From contig JAISJI010000042.1 of the NCBI GenBank assembly GCA_031261605.1, positions 1 through 51,572 on the forward strand: a stretch of DNA of 51,572 nucleotides, written 5' to 3'. The notes beneath the pieces were generated by a model, which was given only the letters and a program-made list of their open reading frames with translations, did not search any database and was not told where the DNA came from. Below, one piece after another: positions 9,721 through 18,627 of the stretch. The position numbers were made by a program, and so were the translations under genes. Within the stretch, counting starts at the first letter, position 1, and every line of letters begins with the position of its first letter. This DNA comes from Ignavibacteria bacterium. GTDB lineage: Bacteria; Bacteroidota; Ignavibacteria; Kapaibacteriales; UBA2268.

Positions 9721-11058
9721 GTGAAGGCGATACTTGCTTTTTTTCTATTCGTAACTACTCTATTCTCTGCTGCTGTGGATTGCGGAGCCGTGCCAATAGA
9801 GCAATTTATTTCTAACACTCTCGGTAGCGGCGTGCTACTGCAGCAATGTATAAGCAAGCCAACTGCATACGTTGGCGAGTTGTTGTATTGCGATTATTAC
9901 CTGCTTACTACAAACAACATAGCGGTATCTTCTGCAAAGTTCAACACCATTCCAAAGTTTATCTCATTCAAAGCACAAGCACTTGATATTAGTAACACCA
10001 CAAGCGACACAAATATAAACGGGAAGCATTACAATAAGACGTTACTCTACCGCTATGCACTAATTCCACACGTTGCAGAGGAAATTTCTTTCGAGCCAAT
10101 AACATTTAATCTATTGCTTAAAGTAAATTTGGATAGCAGCCAAAGAATTACATACGCAAAGGAATGTCCCAATGGCTCATACGTGTCCCAGATTTCAAAA
10201 TCCACCAAACAAACGAAATTAAACGTGATGAAACTTCCGACAAACGAGGAACAATGTATTTACATCGGCGATTTTGATATTGAAACTAAGGTCATTCGTC
10301 CCGCAAACAACAACGATATTGTGCAGTTACTTGTTGGTATCTCTGGTATTGGCGATTTATCCTATTCCTTCGCTCCCACATTCCAAATTGAGAATAGGGA
10401 TGGACTGAAAACTAACATTAGCGATATTATTTCGGAGGACGAAGGAACTGCGAACGGGTTAATTAGTAAAAAGGTCTTTGTCATTGATATGCTTTCGACA
10501 AACGAACGCACTTATAATCTGAAACTAACTCCTATATTTTGCTTTTCGCCTACTACACAGGAGTATTATTACTTAGATGCGGATACTATTTCCATATTTT
10601 TCGCTAAAAATACTTCTCCTTTTGGGCAGAATAGCATATTTGACATCGCTTTTTTTTCACTTGTGCTGTCTATCGTTAGTATAATTATTGTTGCGTTCAT
10701 AATTTATCGCTATTATAGTAAAATTGTGGTGCGTCTGCGTAATATATCCAAGCATAATAGAAGTAGCAATCGCAATTCTACTAATAGCGTATTCTCTTCC
10801 GATACAAGCGCGATATATCTTACCGAAGCATTGCGACAGAAGGAGCGACCAGAGTTGCTAATTACCGGATTGAACGACTACATTTGGGAACGTTTGCAGA
10901 TTGTTCCCACTTCCAACAAAGAGGAGGTGGTGCGAGCGATGCGAAATAGCGGTATTCCAAGCGAAATTGCTGAGAAATATCTGCTGTTGGATGAAAAGAA
11001 TGTGCAACTTGCGGATGTGGAGCGTTATATCAATGAATTGGAGCGGTGTATTGGGTAA
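9721..11058 (+). CDS. BatD-like exported membrane protein
   Basis: A 445-residue protein starting with GTG and a signal peptide (residues 1-22). A GAGGAG ribosome-binding sequence is unusually close to the start. The exported part (about 25-300) has repeated beta-sandwich features of BatD (oxygen tolerance) proteins: PTAYVGELLYCDYYLL early on and YRYALIPHVAEEISFEPITF in the middle. One membrane segment lies at about residues 306-332, followed by a cytoplasmic domain of about 110 residues. BatD normally sits with MoxR and vWA BatA/BatB genes; none is adjacent here, so this is an orphan member. The assignment rests on architecture and local pattern. Confidence 0.65.
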   Translation: MKAILAFFLFVTTLFSAAVDCGAVPIEQFISNTLGSGVLLQQCISKPTAYVGELLYCDYYLLTTNNIAVSSAKFNTIPKFISFKAQALDISNTTSDTNINGKHYNKTLLYRYALIPHVAEEISFEPITFNLLLKVNLDSSQRITYAKECPNGSYVSQISKSTKQTKLNVMKLPTNEEQCIYIGDFDIETKVIRPANNNDIVQLLVGISGIGDLSYSFAPTFQIENRDGLKTNISDIISEDEGTANGLISKKVFVIDMLSTNERTYNLKLTPIFCFSPTTQEYYYLDADTISIFFAKNTSPFGQNSIFDIAFFSLVLSIVSIIIVAFIIYRYYSKIVVRLRNISKHNRSSNRNSTNSVFSSDTSAIYLTEALRQKERPELLITGLNDYIWERLQIVPTSNKEEVVRAMRNSGIPSEIAEKYLLLDEKNVQLADVERYINELERCIG

Positions 11059-11143
11059 TTTTTTTCGGTTATCTGTCTACAAGTTTGCTTAATCACAGCA
11101 GACGGATTGTGCAGCGACAAAATTATTTTGTGGAAAGCAATCC

Positions 11144-11920
11144 CTATAACGCACCACATAACGCATCCAGCACCAAAATAAGCGCTGCCGATATAGTAAA
11201 TGCTCGGACAGTGCTGTTACCTACGCCTTCTGCACCTCCTTCAGTAGAGAAGCCAACCCATACGCCTACAACAGATGTAACAAATCCGAATAATGCGGAC
11301 TTACCAAGACATATCCATATTTCATTTAATTTGAAGAAGTTAAAGATGGAATCAAAGTATAATGTTGTTGGGATGTCAAATTTCACAATTACCATTACGT
11401 ATGCACCTAACATAGCGATTACACAAGAGAATATAGCGAGTATAGGCATCATAACCAATGCTGCGAATACACGTGGCATTCCCAAAAACCTATGCTTATC
11501 TATCGCCATCATTTCTAACGCATCCACCTGCTCAGTCACCACCATTGTTCCGATTTGTGCAGCCATAGAACCACCAACTCTACCAGCGATAACAAGTGCT
11601 GTGAGGACAGGAGTGAGTTCCCGCAAAACCACAGTCGCTATTGAGCCACCGAGAAAGGGTTTTGCAATATCCATTAATCCAAATTTATCAAACAAAGTTG
11701 TCGCTTGCAATGCAGCAATAGCACCTGTGAATGAGCCAATAAGCAGCACAAGTGGTAGCGAGTCCGCTCCGATTAATGCCATTTGCTCTAATACGAGTTT
11801 GCGGTTCTTAATGGCGACAGGAAAATAAGATATTATTTTTGCAGTTGTAACTATTATACTACCTATTTGTTGTAAAATAAATAATATTGCGTGTCCAATT
11901 TTTGCAAATAAATTAAGCAT
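11144..11920 (-). CDS. MlaE/YrbE-type ABC transporter permease
   Basis: A 258-residue permease with about five hydrophobic segments and the MlaE signatures GSFTGAIAALQATTLFDKFG, RELTPVLTALVIAGRVGG and QIGTMVVTEQVDALEMMAID. In Gram-negative bacteria MlaE works with the ATPase MlaF and the lipid carrier MlaD to move phospholipids between the two membranes. The mlaF and mlaD partners are not next to it in this window, which is unusual. The gene is convergent with the BatD-like gene and has its own upstream region after the terminator of the glycosyltransferase gene. Confidence 0.92.
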   Translation of the reverse strand: MLNLFAKIGHAILFILQQIGSIIVTTAKIISYFPVAIKNRKLVLEQMALIGADSLPLVLLIGSFTGAIAALQATTLFDKFGLMDIAKPFLGGSIATVVLRELTPVLTALVIAGRVGGSMAAQIGTMVVTEQVDALEMMAIDKHRFLGMPRVFAALVMMPILAIFSCVIAMLGAYVMVIVKFDIPTTLYFDSIFNFFKLNEIWICLGKSALFGFVTSVVGVWVGFSTEGGAEGVGNSTVRAFTISAALILVLDALCGAL

Positions 11921-11952
11921 TTATGAATTTGGTGTAGTGAATTTGTGATATA

Positions 11953-11986
11953 AAAAATGTAGGAATCCATTCTTTTGAATTCCTAC
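11953..11986 (-). terminator. Intrinsic terminator after the glycosyltransferase gene
   Basis: Read on the minus strand, GTAGGAATTC and GGATTCCTAC form a 10-bp stem with one G.T pair and an 8-base loop, followed by ATTTTTT. It starts 10 bases after the stop codon of the family 9 glycosyltransferase gene. Confidence 0.85.
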
Positions 11987-11996
11987 TAAGTAATGA

Positions 11997-12992
11997 TTAT
12001 TCTATTATTTTTGCGAGGACTGCCTCGGGCGTTAGCAATTTCATACAATTGAAATGTCCATACTTGCAGCTATCTTTTCCAATATGCGAACAAGGACGGC
12101 ATTTTAGTTGCACTTCACATATTTTGTATTCTGTCCTATAAGGTGTGAAGCCGAAAGCAGGAACAGTAGAGCCAAACAGCGCAATTATTGGCAGATGGCG
12201 TGCTGCTCCGAGATGCATTACACCGGTATCATTGCTAATAAGCATATCGCATTTGTCCAATATCCGAACGGTGTCGAGCAAACTGGTCTGTCCGCAATGG
12301 TCGTATACCTGTAAGTCCATACATTCTGAAGTAATTATCTCGCTTTCTGAGCAATCTTCCTCTCCACCAAGAATATGGAATTCCGCTTCTCTATTTTCAT
12401 TTATTGCGTGGATAAGTTTTGCAAAATTGTTCGCACTCCATTGCTTCGTCTTATGTTTAGCACCTGGGGCGATGGCGAAACATATTGGCTTGTCTATATT
12501 ATTTACTCGGCTATTTGGTGCATAGTTGCGATGTTCTTTCTCTTCTGGCAACCATATTTCTAAGCCATTGGTATCATTGGTGATACCAAGTTTCTTTGCT
12601 GTATCTATGTAGATGTCGGCAATATTCCTTCCATCAAATAAATTGAACTTAAACCACACCAACGCAAGTTTTTGGAACCGCCTATGTGGCATAGTTGCAA
12701 CCACTTTGCCTAATTTGCTACGGAACTCAATGCTACGGAAATTATTCTGCAAGTCAATGATATTGTAGTCCTTAGATAGCGATGAGTGCAATTCTTTATT
12801 TGTCTCATCATTAGATTTATCATATACATAGACGTGGTCTATATGTATGTTATGCCGCAACAACTCTGCGTATGGCTGAGCAACGACAAAGTCAATAGTA
12901 GCATCTGGGTAAGTGTTGCGAATACAACGGATTAGTGCCGTTGTAAGAACAACATCCCCCATTGATGATAGGCGTATTATAAGAAATTTCAT
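11997..12992 (-). CDS. Glycosyltransferase family 9 (heptosyltransferase-like)
   Basis: A 331-residue GT-B enzyme of family 9. The N-terminus MKFLIIRLSSMGDVVLTTAL is the standard heptosyltransferase opening. The donor-binding C-terminal half contains AIAPGAKHKTKQW, ISNDTGVMHLGAARHLPIIALFG and, near the end, a cysteine-rich stretch (CRPCSHIGKDSCKYGHFNCM), common in this family. It probably adds heptose or a related sugar to lipopolysaccharide core at the inner membrane. It starts 26 bases after glutamine synthetase on the same strand and ends at a strong terminator, so the two may share a transcript. Confidence 0.9.
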   Translation of the reverse strand: MKFLIIRLSSMGDVVLTTALIRCIRNTYPDATIDFVVAQPYAELLRHNIHIDHVYVYDKSNDETNKELHSSLSKDYNIIDLQNNFRSIEFRSKLGKVVATMPHRRFQKLALVWFKFNLFDGRNIADIYIDTAKKLGITNDTNGLEIWLPEEKEHRNYAPNSRVNNIDKPICFAIAPGAKHKTKQWSANNFAKLIHAINENREAEFHILGGEEDCSESEIITSECMDLQVYDHCGQTSLLDTVRILDKCDMLISNDTGVMHLGAARHLPIIALFGSTVPAFGFTPYRTEYKICEVQLKCRPCSHIGKDSCKYGHFNCMKLLTPEAVLAKIIE

Positions 12993-13018
12993 TCGCAGGA
13001 ATTTGCTTAATGGCTTAA

Positions 13019-14545
13019 TTATTTAATATTTATGTATTTTGCTACCAACTCTGCGATTGCATTTGTATTTCCATATAGGCGCTCACTTAAGTCCTTGTCG
13101 TTGTAGGATTTAAGTTGATTGATAGTGCTATCTATTAGTCCTTGTGGAAAAATGCCATTTTTCTCAAAGAACTTACGTTTTTGCTCTAATCTTTCTGCGG
13201 ACTCATAGCAAGATGCAGGTAGTGCTTTTAGAGAAGCAAGTAATGCTTTATTCTCCTCTTTGAAGATATTCACATTTACATACAATTTCTCAGCAACATC
13301 AAGTGCATTTGGCATAGTTAATCCGTGTTGAGCAGCGACAATCAGAGAAGCGATATATAAGCATAGGTCAGCAGAGCCATCACCACTACGTATCTCTACT
13401 GTTTGCTTGCTATTAGCGGATTTTGTAGCCGGTGTTTTGTCCTGTGGATTTGCATCTTTTACCATATTTAGCTTGCCAGCCCATCCGAGTGGAACGCGAA
13501 CAAGCACACTTCTATTTCTATCTCCCCAGCAGATATTGGTAGGTGCTTCTTGATGTGGCACGAGACGCAAGTAAGATATAGGAATAGTATTTCCGAATGC
13601 AGTAACGGCATCGGAAAGGTCAAGGATACCCGCAATGAGTTTCTTTGCATCATCGCTAAGTTTATCCTTGGTAGTCATCATATTTTTACCATCTTTTTCT
13701 AGCATCATATGAATATGGAGACCGCTACCTGCTTTGCCAACGGTAATCTTCGGAGCGAAACTGATGCTAAGACCGTATTGGTCGCAAAGAGTGCGAAGTA
13801 TCCATTTTGCGATATGTAGTTGTTCTGCTGCAAATTCCGCTTCACAAGGCAGGAACTCTATCTCCTGCTGTTCATAATAGTAGAAGTCATCGGCGAAGTT
13901 GCCCACTTCAGAATGTCCGTATTTGATTTGACCGCCACAAGCAGCAATCATACGCATTGCTTCCGTTCGGATATGTTCAAATTTAGTAAATGGAACGGAC
14001 TCGTGATAACCACGTTGGTCTTCTGCGAGGAAGGAGTCGTTATGGTCTTTAGAGTCATAGATGTAATACTCTAATTCTCCAAGTGCTTTGAATGTATAGC
14101 CGGTGGTTTTTTTGAACTCATTATGTGCTTTATGCAATATATACTCTGGACTTGATTTCAGTGGCTCGCCTTCGTTATCGTAGAATGAGCAAAGTATATT
14201 CAGAGTAGGAACCATCTCAAATGGGTCAAGAAAAGCAGTGTTATAGCGAGGAACCACGTATAAATCGCTGGAACTGGCTTCTATAAAAGAGAATAGAGAT
14301 GAGCCATCCACTCGCTCGCCGGTGGTAAGGATAGCATCGAGGTAATCCATACTATTGATAACGAAGTTAAGCGTTTTCAATCTGCCATCGCTGCCAACAT
14401 AGCGGAAATTAAGCATTTCCACATTGTTAGCGACAATGTAGTCAATAATGTCTTTCTTTGTGAAAGAGGATGAGGGCTTTTGTAAGAAGCGTTCAAGTTC
14501 ATTTGGAGTAATAGCAACTGTTTGCTTTGTAGTTGTTTTTGCCAT
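13019..14545 (-). CDS. glnA: Glutamine synthetase, type I
   Basis: A 508-residue glutamine synthetase (glutamate + ammonia + ATP to glutamine). The beta-grasp N-terminal domain includes GERVDGSSLFSFIEASSSD (77-95). Metal and substrate motifs follow: LGELEYYIYD (155-164), HSEVGNFADDFYYYEQQEIE (211-230), KAGSGLHIHM (271-280) and VPHQEAPTNICWGDRNRS. The length and sequence style are those of the Bacteroidota class I enzyme. The first 25 residues are a polar extension. No GlnB or regulator is adjacent. Confidence 0.92.
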   Translation of the reverse strand: MAKTTTKQTVAITPNELERFLQKPSSSFTKKDIIDYIVANNVEMLNFRYVGSDGRLKTLNFVINSMDYLDAILTTGERVDGSSLFSFIEASSSDLYVVPRYNTAFLDPFEMVPTLNILCSFYDNEGEPLKSSPEYILHKAHNEFKKTTGYTFKALGELEYYIYDSKDHNDSFLAEDQRGYHESVPFTKFEHIRTEAMRMIAACGGQIKYGHSEVGNFADDFYYYEQQEIEFLPCEAEFAAEQLHIAKWILRTLCDQYGLSISFAPKITVGKAGSGLHIHMMLEKDGKNMMTTKDKLSDDAKKLIAGILDLSDAVTAFGNTIPISYLRLVPHQEAPTNICWGDRNRSVLVRVPLGWAGKLNMVKDANPQDKTPATKSANSKQTVEIRSGDGSADLCLYIASLIVAAQHGLTMPNALDVAEKLYVNVNIFKEENKALLASLKALPASCYESAERLEQKRKFFEKNGIFPQGLIDSTINQLKSYNDKDLSERLYGNTNAIAELVAKYINIK

Positions 14546-14654
14546 AATATTATTTGTATAAAAGATTACGTGATTGGATATAGTTCGTTCAATATACCAT
14601 TTTTTTTTGATTTTTCAACTATTGCAGAGTTTTTTATTGATAGTTAAGATAAGA

Positions 14655-15190
14655 TTAAAAGTGAGTAGAGGTATAGTGGTGGTAAAAGTCGTGGAACTCT
14701 CGCTCTTGTTTTTCTTTAAGAGCATTCAATTTCAAATTAATTTCTTTATTAGATTTTCGTGGAAATTCGTTAGTGAGACGCAACTTCAAAGTATTGTATT
14801 GTTGGTTGTGATAATTCTTTAAGCAAATCAACTGTTCTTCCAATGGCTTCTCGGTTTCAATTTTAGATTGTTGTTTGACAGCAGGACGCTGCTCTTTTGT
14901 TTGTTGCGTTTTATTTGTAGTAGTATTTGCTGCTACATTAACATTAGCGAAACGGACTACAAATTCATATTCTTACTTAGATAGGAATTGTATTTCGCAA
15001 AGGCGGTAGACATTTCAGCATTGAAAGGACTTAACAAAGACATTCTATGACCAACCATAGAGACATCCATTGCATTGGAAACATCGGTAAGATAGCCGGA
15101 TAAAATATCTGCAATGTAATTTGAAATTGAGATATTGTTTAATTGATTACTTGTATATATGCCCAGATTGGAATATTGTCTGCCATCTTC
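14655..15190 (-). pseudogene. Frameshifted gene downstream of purD
   Basis: Directly after the purD stop, the minus strand stays open in one frame down to 14957. It encodes a protein-like stretch that includes YIADILSGYLTDVSNAMDVS and SLLSPFNAEMSTAFAKYNSY. A second frame, open from 14972 to 14655, then continues with a polar Gln/Lys-rich linker and a helical end (LNALKEKQEREFHDFYHHY). Both parts look like coding sequence, yet joining them needs a frameshift at 14957-14972, and neither half has a convincing start codon near its beginning. I read this as one gene broken by a frameshift (or a sequence error). The family is not recognised. Confidence 0.4.
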
Positions 15191-15193
15191 ACT

Positions 15194-16462
15194 TCAATGA
15201 GTTTTTTTTGATTTTTGTCCAATATCGCTTCTGCAATATTTATTATCAAAAGATATTCCATTTGCTTGTTTGTATGCTAATGCAATAGCGTCTTCAATAG
15301 TGTCTGCAACGGCGGTAACGCCGAGGACCCTGCCACCAGCCGTGAGTAATTTACCATTGGCTAACTTTGTGCCGGAGTGGTATGTATAGCAATGTTCGCT
15401 ATTTAGTTCGCCGGTTATTTCAAAATCAGTTTTGTATTTGTCGGGATAACCGTCAGAAGCAAGTATCACGCAACACGCCGCAATGTTGCTATTTACAACT
15501 GCCGTTTTGTCTAACTGCCCAATCGCAGCGGTATATAGCAGATGAGCGAAGTCCCCGTTAAATGCACTTAATACGGCTTGCGTCTCTGGGTCACCAAAGC
15601 GAACGTTAAATTCCACTACGCGTGGAGTTCCATTATCTATCATCAGTCCAACATATAGACAGCCAATGTATGGATGTCCTTCTGCTTGCATTCCGGCGAG
15701 AGTTGGCTCAATAATTTCAATGCGAACCTTTTGCAATATAGCATCGGTAACGATTGGAACAGGGGTGTAAGCACCCATACCGCCGGTGTTTTTACCTGTA
15801 TCGCCATCACCAATTCGCTTGTGGTCTTGTGCAGGGGAAAGAGTGATATAGTTGGAGCCATCGCATATAGCAAAGATGGACGCTTCCTCGCCTTGCATAA
15901 ATTCTTCAATCACAACTTTCTTGCTCGCTTCGCCGAACGCCCCATTAAAAAATTCCTTCAGAGTAGCAATCGCTTCATCCATATTTTCAGTAATAACAAC
16001 GCCTTTACCCGCAGCCAATCCATCTGCTTTGATGACTATCGGCAACTGCATTGTGATTACATATTCTTCGGCTTGATGCTCAGTTGTGCTATCGAACACG
16101 GCGTATTTTGCTGTTGGAATATTGTATCGCTGCATAAAGTTCTTAGCGAATGCTTTGGATGCTTCTAATTGCGAAGCGTAAAGGGAAGGAGCGAATACAT
16201 TGATTTGCTTTTCACGCACTGCATCTGCAATGCCATTGGCAATGGGCTGTTCTGGACCTACTACAACAAGTGAAATATCGTTAGACAGACAGAATTCCGA
16301 TACATCATTGAAGTTGTTATTGTTTATTGAAACGCATTCTGCGAGAGTTGCAATGCCCGGGTTACCCGGTGAGCAGAATATTTTTGTTGCTGATTTGGAT
16401 GATGACAATACACGCACGATTGCGTGTTCTCTACCACCGGAGCCGATTACGAGTATGTTCAT
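15194..16462 (-). CDS. purD: Phosphoribosylamine-glycine ligase
   Basis: A 422-residue ATP-grasp enzyme making GAR, the second step of purine synthesis. Clear signatures are MNILVIGSGGREHAIVRVL at the start, VVGPEQPIANGIADAVRE, the ATP-binding IKADGLAAGKGVVI and the C-terminal RFGDPETQAVLSAFNGDF. Length is normal. It follows the beta-helix lipoprotein gene by 40 bases on the same strand. The 3' end runs straight into the decayed gene described separately. Confidence 0.96.
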   Translation of the reverse strand: MNILVIGSGGREHAIVRVLSSSKSATKIFCSPGNPGIATLAECVSINNNNFNDVSEFCLSNDISLVVVGPEQPIANGIADAVREKQINVFAPSLYASQLEASKAFAKNFMQRYNIPTAKYAVFDSTTEHQAEEYVITMQLPIVIKADGLAAGKGVVITENMDEAIATLKEFFNGAFGEASKKVVIEEFMQGEEASIFAICDGSNYITLSPAQDHKRIGDGDTGKNTGGMGAYTPVPIVTDAILQKVRIEIIEPTLAGMQAEGHPYIGCLYVGLMIDNGTPRVVEFNVRFGDPETQAVLSAFNGDFAHLLYTAAIGQLDKTAVVNSNIAACCVILASDGYPDKYKTDFEITGELNSEHCYTYHSGTKLANGKLLTAGGRVLGVTAVADTIEDAIALAYKQANGISFDNKYCRSDIGQKSKKTH

Positions 16463-16502
16463 TGATGGAATTATTGTTCGTCTAGATTATTATTTACAAG
16501 AA

Positions 16503-17945
16503 TTATTCTTCATAAAAAACATCGGAGTATTGAGTCGGAATATTTGAGAATACCACGTTGCCTTGCTTAGCATCTGAATATTTAGTAAAGTATATGCCGT
16601 GCGAGTTAGTGAATGCAATAGCACAATTATGTAAGGATAATCTACTAGTATCAGTGGCGTTGCAGTAGATAGCCCCGGAGTTTGCACCGTTACCAGCATA
16701 GTATATGTTACAAAAAGTAAGACCGGAATTTGGTAATAGGTTTCTACCAAGTTGAATGCCTTCCCAATCGCCTGCTTTCTTAGTCGCAGAGGAGAAAGAT
16801 ACGGGGTGAGCAGGTGTTCCAGCAACTTCAAATCGTATATCGCCGTTTATACCCAGTTCAATTTTCTTTCCTTTATTCATAACAATAGTAGTGCCTTCGT
16901 GAATGAAGAAAGTGAGCTTGTCAACGGCTGCGGTAATATCGTTCTGGAATATGTATGGACACTCAAGTCCATTTATGCTGATGTTTGTTGTTGCAGCAGA
17001 GTTCTCTATATAAATGCCTTTGGTTGTGGTGATGGAGTTGCTGTATCCAATTGCAGATATTGAATTTATGCTATTTAGTATGATTGGATAGCAGCCATCT
17101 TGTTGTTCCGCACATTTGTCAATGGTATTGTAGTCAAATGCTGCAAATTTGCTTTTCGCATCAAGAGATATGCCAGTATTAGCGATGTTAGTTATATTGC
17201 AATGCTTAATGTTTGCAGTGGAATTTTGCAGAGTTAGGAGCGGAGCACCAGAGCCAGCATAACTGAAATTGCAATACTCAAACACGGCATCGGCATCGGT
17301 TAGTATAATACCAGACCAGGGACCATCAACGTCTTTAGCAATGAAGGAGATAGGTCGTTCTTTTGTGCCGTATGCGAGCAGAGTAGCATCCTTACCAAGC
17401 GTGAGTTTTGTATTTGGGGAGAATATTAGAGTAGTGCCGGGAGACAATTCCAAGAATACATTATTACCAACTTTAAGGTTCTGTGTAATGTGAAATTCAC
17501 CTGCTGGAAGAATGGAATTAACATCTATGCTTGTGCCCAAATCCTCGTCGCCACCGTCGACATATCTTTGGGAGATTGTGACTTTCCAATTGGATGTTAT
17601 TTGCATATTTGCAGAGACGATTCGGTATTCCACCACCTTAGAGAAGTCGTTAGCGGTTTGTCCGCTAATTTGCATAACATCATCTATATATGCAGTTGCT
17701 CCATCGGATAGAACGAATGTAGGGGTGAGAGAATATATATCGCCTTCGGTAGAAATTTCCGCGGATACAGTTTTCTCTAATGGGTTGATTATAGCATTTC
17801 CTATTTGATACGCAAATTCGAAATGCGAAAAATCTGCCTCAGGATTATCAGAGACATCATCGTCTGAGCAGCTAATGAGGCAGAAGTAGCATAAAGATAA
17901 TAAAAACAATACCTTTAGCGATATTATTCTATTTAGAGGTAACAT
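16503..17945 (-). CDS. Lipoprotein with right-handed beta-helix
   Basis: A 480-residue protein with a lipoprotein signal: hydrophobic residues 9-25 and lipobox LISC with the lipidated Cys at 26, followed by SDDD. That acidic stretch resembles the surface-export signal of Bacteroidota lipoproteins. Residues about 40-125 look like an Ig-like domain (ITSNWKVTISQ). Residues 135-480 are repeated short strands with Asn and Cys ladders (for example FEYCNFSYAG, IKHCNITNIANTGI, LTFCNIYYAGNGA), typical of a parallel beta-helix. A polysaccharide-binding or lyase-like role is possible, but I see no catalytic motif. It is just upstream of purD. Confidence 0.75.
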   Translation of the reverse strand: MLPLNRIISLKVLFLLSLCYFCLISCSDDDVSDNPEADFSHFEFAYQIGNAIINPLEKTVSAEISTEGDIYSLTPTFVLSDGATAYIDDVMQISGQTANDFSKVVEYRIVSANMQITSNWKVTISQRYVDGGDEDLGTSIDVNSILPAGEFHITQNLKVGNNVFLELSPGTTLIFSPNTKLTLGKDATLLAYGTKERPISFIAKDVDGPWSGIILTDADAVFEYCNFSYAGSGAPLLTLQNSTANIKHCNITNIANTGISLDAKSKFAAFDYNTIDKCAEQQDGCYPIILNSINSISAIGYSNSITTTKGIYIENSAATTNISINGLECPYIFQNDITAAVDKLTFFIHEGTTIVMNKGKKIELGINGDIRFEVAGTPAHPVSFSSATKKAGDWEGIQLGRNLLPNSGLTFCNIYYAGNGANSGAIYCNATDTSRLSLHNCAIAFTNSHGIYFTKYSDAKQGNVVFSNIPTQYSDVFYEE

Positions 17946-17970
17946 AAGCGTAAATGCAATTATAAGAAAT

Positions 17971-18006
17971 ATAGTTAGATAGCAAAAAGAAACGCCATCT
18001 AACTAT
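17971..18006 (-). terminator. Hairpin after the Cox24-type gene
   Basis: ATAGTTAGAT and ATCTAACTAT form a perfect 10-bp stem with a 16-base loop. On the minus strand it is followed by ATTTCTTAT, a weak U-tract. It lies between the small basic protein gene and the lipoprotein gene and probably terminates the upstream transcript. Confidence 0.5.
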
Positions 18007-18026
18007 ACTATCTTGTTAAAAAATAA

Positions 18027-18119
18027 TTATTTCCTCTTTTTATGTCTGTTCTTACGCAATCTTTTTTTTCTTTTGTGCGTAGACATTTTGGCTCTTTTTC
18101 GTTTTTTTCCGCAAGGCAT
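18027..18119 (-). CDS. Cox24/AURKAIP1-type small ribosomal protein
   Basis: A 30-residue, extremely basic peptide starting MPCGKKRKRAKMSTHKRKKR and ending with more Arg/Lys. It matches the AURKAIP1/Cox24-domain mini-proteins annotated in Bacteroidota and related groups, which resemble small-subunit ribosomal proteins. The MPCGKKRKR start and the THKRKKRLRKNRHK core are characteristic. It is short enough to be missed by length-based gene calling. It follows the HU gene by 79 bases on the same strand and precedes a hairpin. The family call rests on remembered sequence resemblance. Confidence 0.75.
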   Translation of the reverse strand: MPCGKKRKRAKMSTHKRKKRLRKNRHKKRK

Positions 18120-18198
18120 AATGGCTCCAGATAATTATAATGGTTAAAAAAATAGTGGATAATTCAATTAAATGAATTAAGGTCGTTGATATTGCTTA

Positions 18199-18489
18199 TT
18201 ATGGATGTTCCTCAATAACTTTATGAACGAACTCCGATGATGATTTGAATACTGGAACGAAGCGTTCTTTTAGTTCAACTGGGGCGCCAGTTTTAGGGTT
18301 ACGAGCCATACGTGCTTTTCTTTTCTTAGAGTTAAATACTCCAAAACCACGTAATTCTACTTTGTTTCCTTCTGCAATGGCGTTAACTATTGCTGTAAAG
18401 ACGCCATCTACAACGTATTTTGTGTCAAGTTTGGAAATTCCAGTGGAGGATGAAATAGTATCTACTATGTCTGCTTTTGTAATGTTCAT
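18199..18489 (-). CDS. HU/IHF family DNA-binding protein
   Basis: A 96-residue nucleoid protein: MNITKADIVDTISSSTGISK at the start, VELRGFGVFNSKKRKARMAR and NPKTGAPVELKER in the DNA-binding arm. HU proteins dimerise and bend DNA. The intact arm with the RNPKTG-type tip argues for a functional DNA-bending protein. It lies upstream of the Cox24-type gene and is divergent from the CAAX protease gene. Confidence 0.93.
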   Translation of the reverse strand: MNITKADIVDTISSSTGISKLDTKYVVDGVFTAIVNAIAEGNKVELRGFGVFNSKKRKARMARNPKTGAPVELKERFVPVFKSSSEFVHKVIEEHP

Positions 18490-18627
18490 TGTATTATTTC
18501 ACTTATAAATTGTTACTAATTAAGAACACAAATTTATGATTTTTTACGCTAAAAAACAAATTTATATAGTATTTTATTCATTTTTTTCTAATATTTTTGT
18601 AATATCATAATTGAAATTTTGTAATAT

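Noticed and set aside
11046..11828. Long plus-strand open frame opposite the MlaE gene
   Set aside because: It is the antisense shadow of a clear MlaE permease; composition is Thr/Asn/Ile-rich without any domain.
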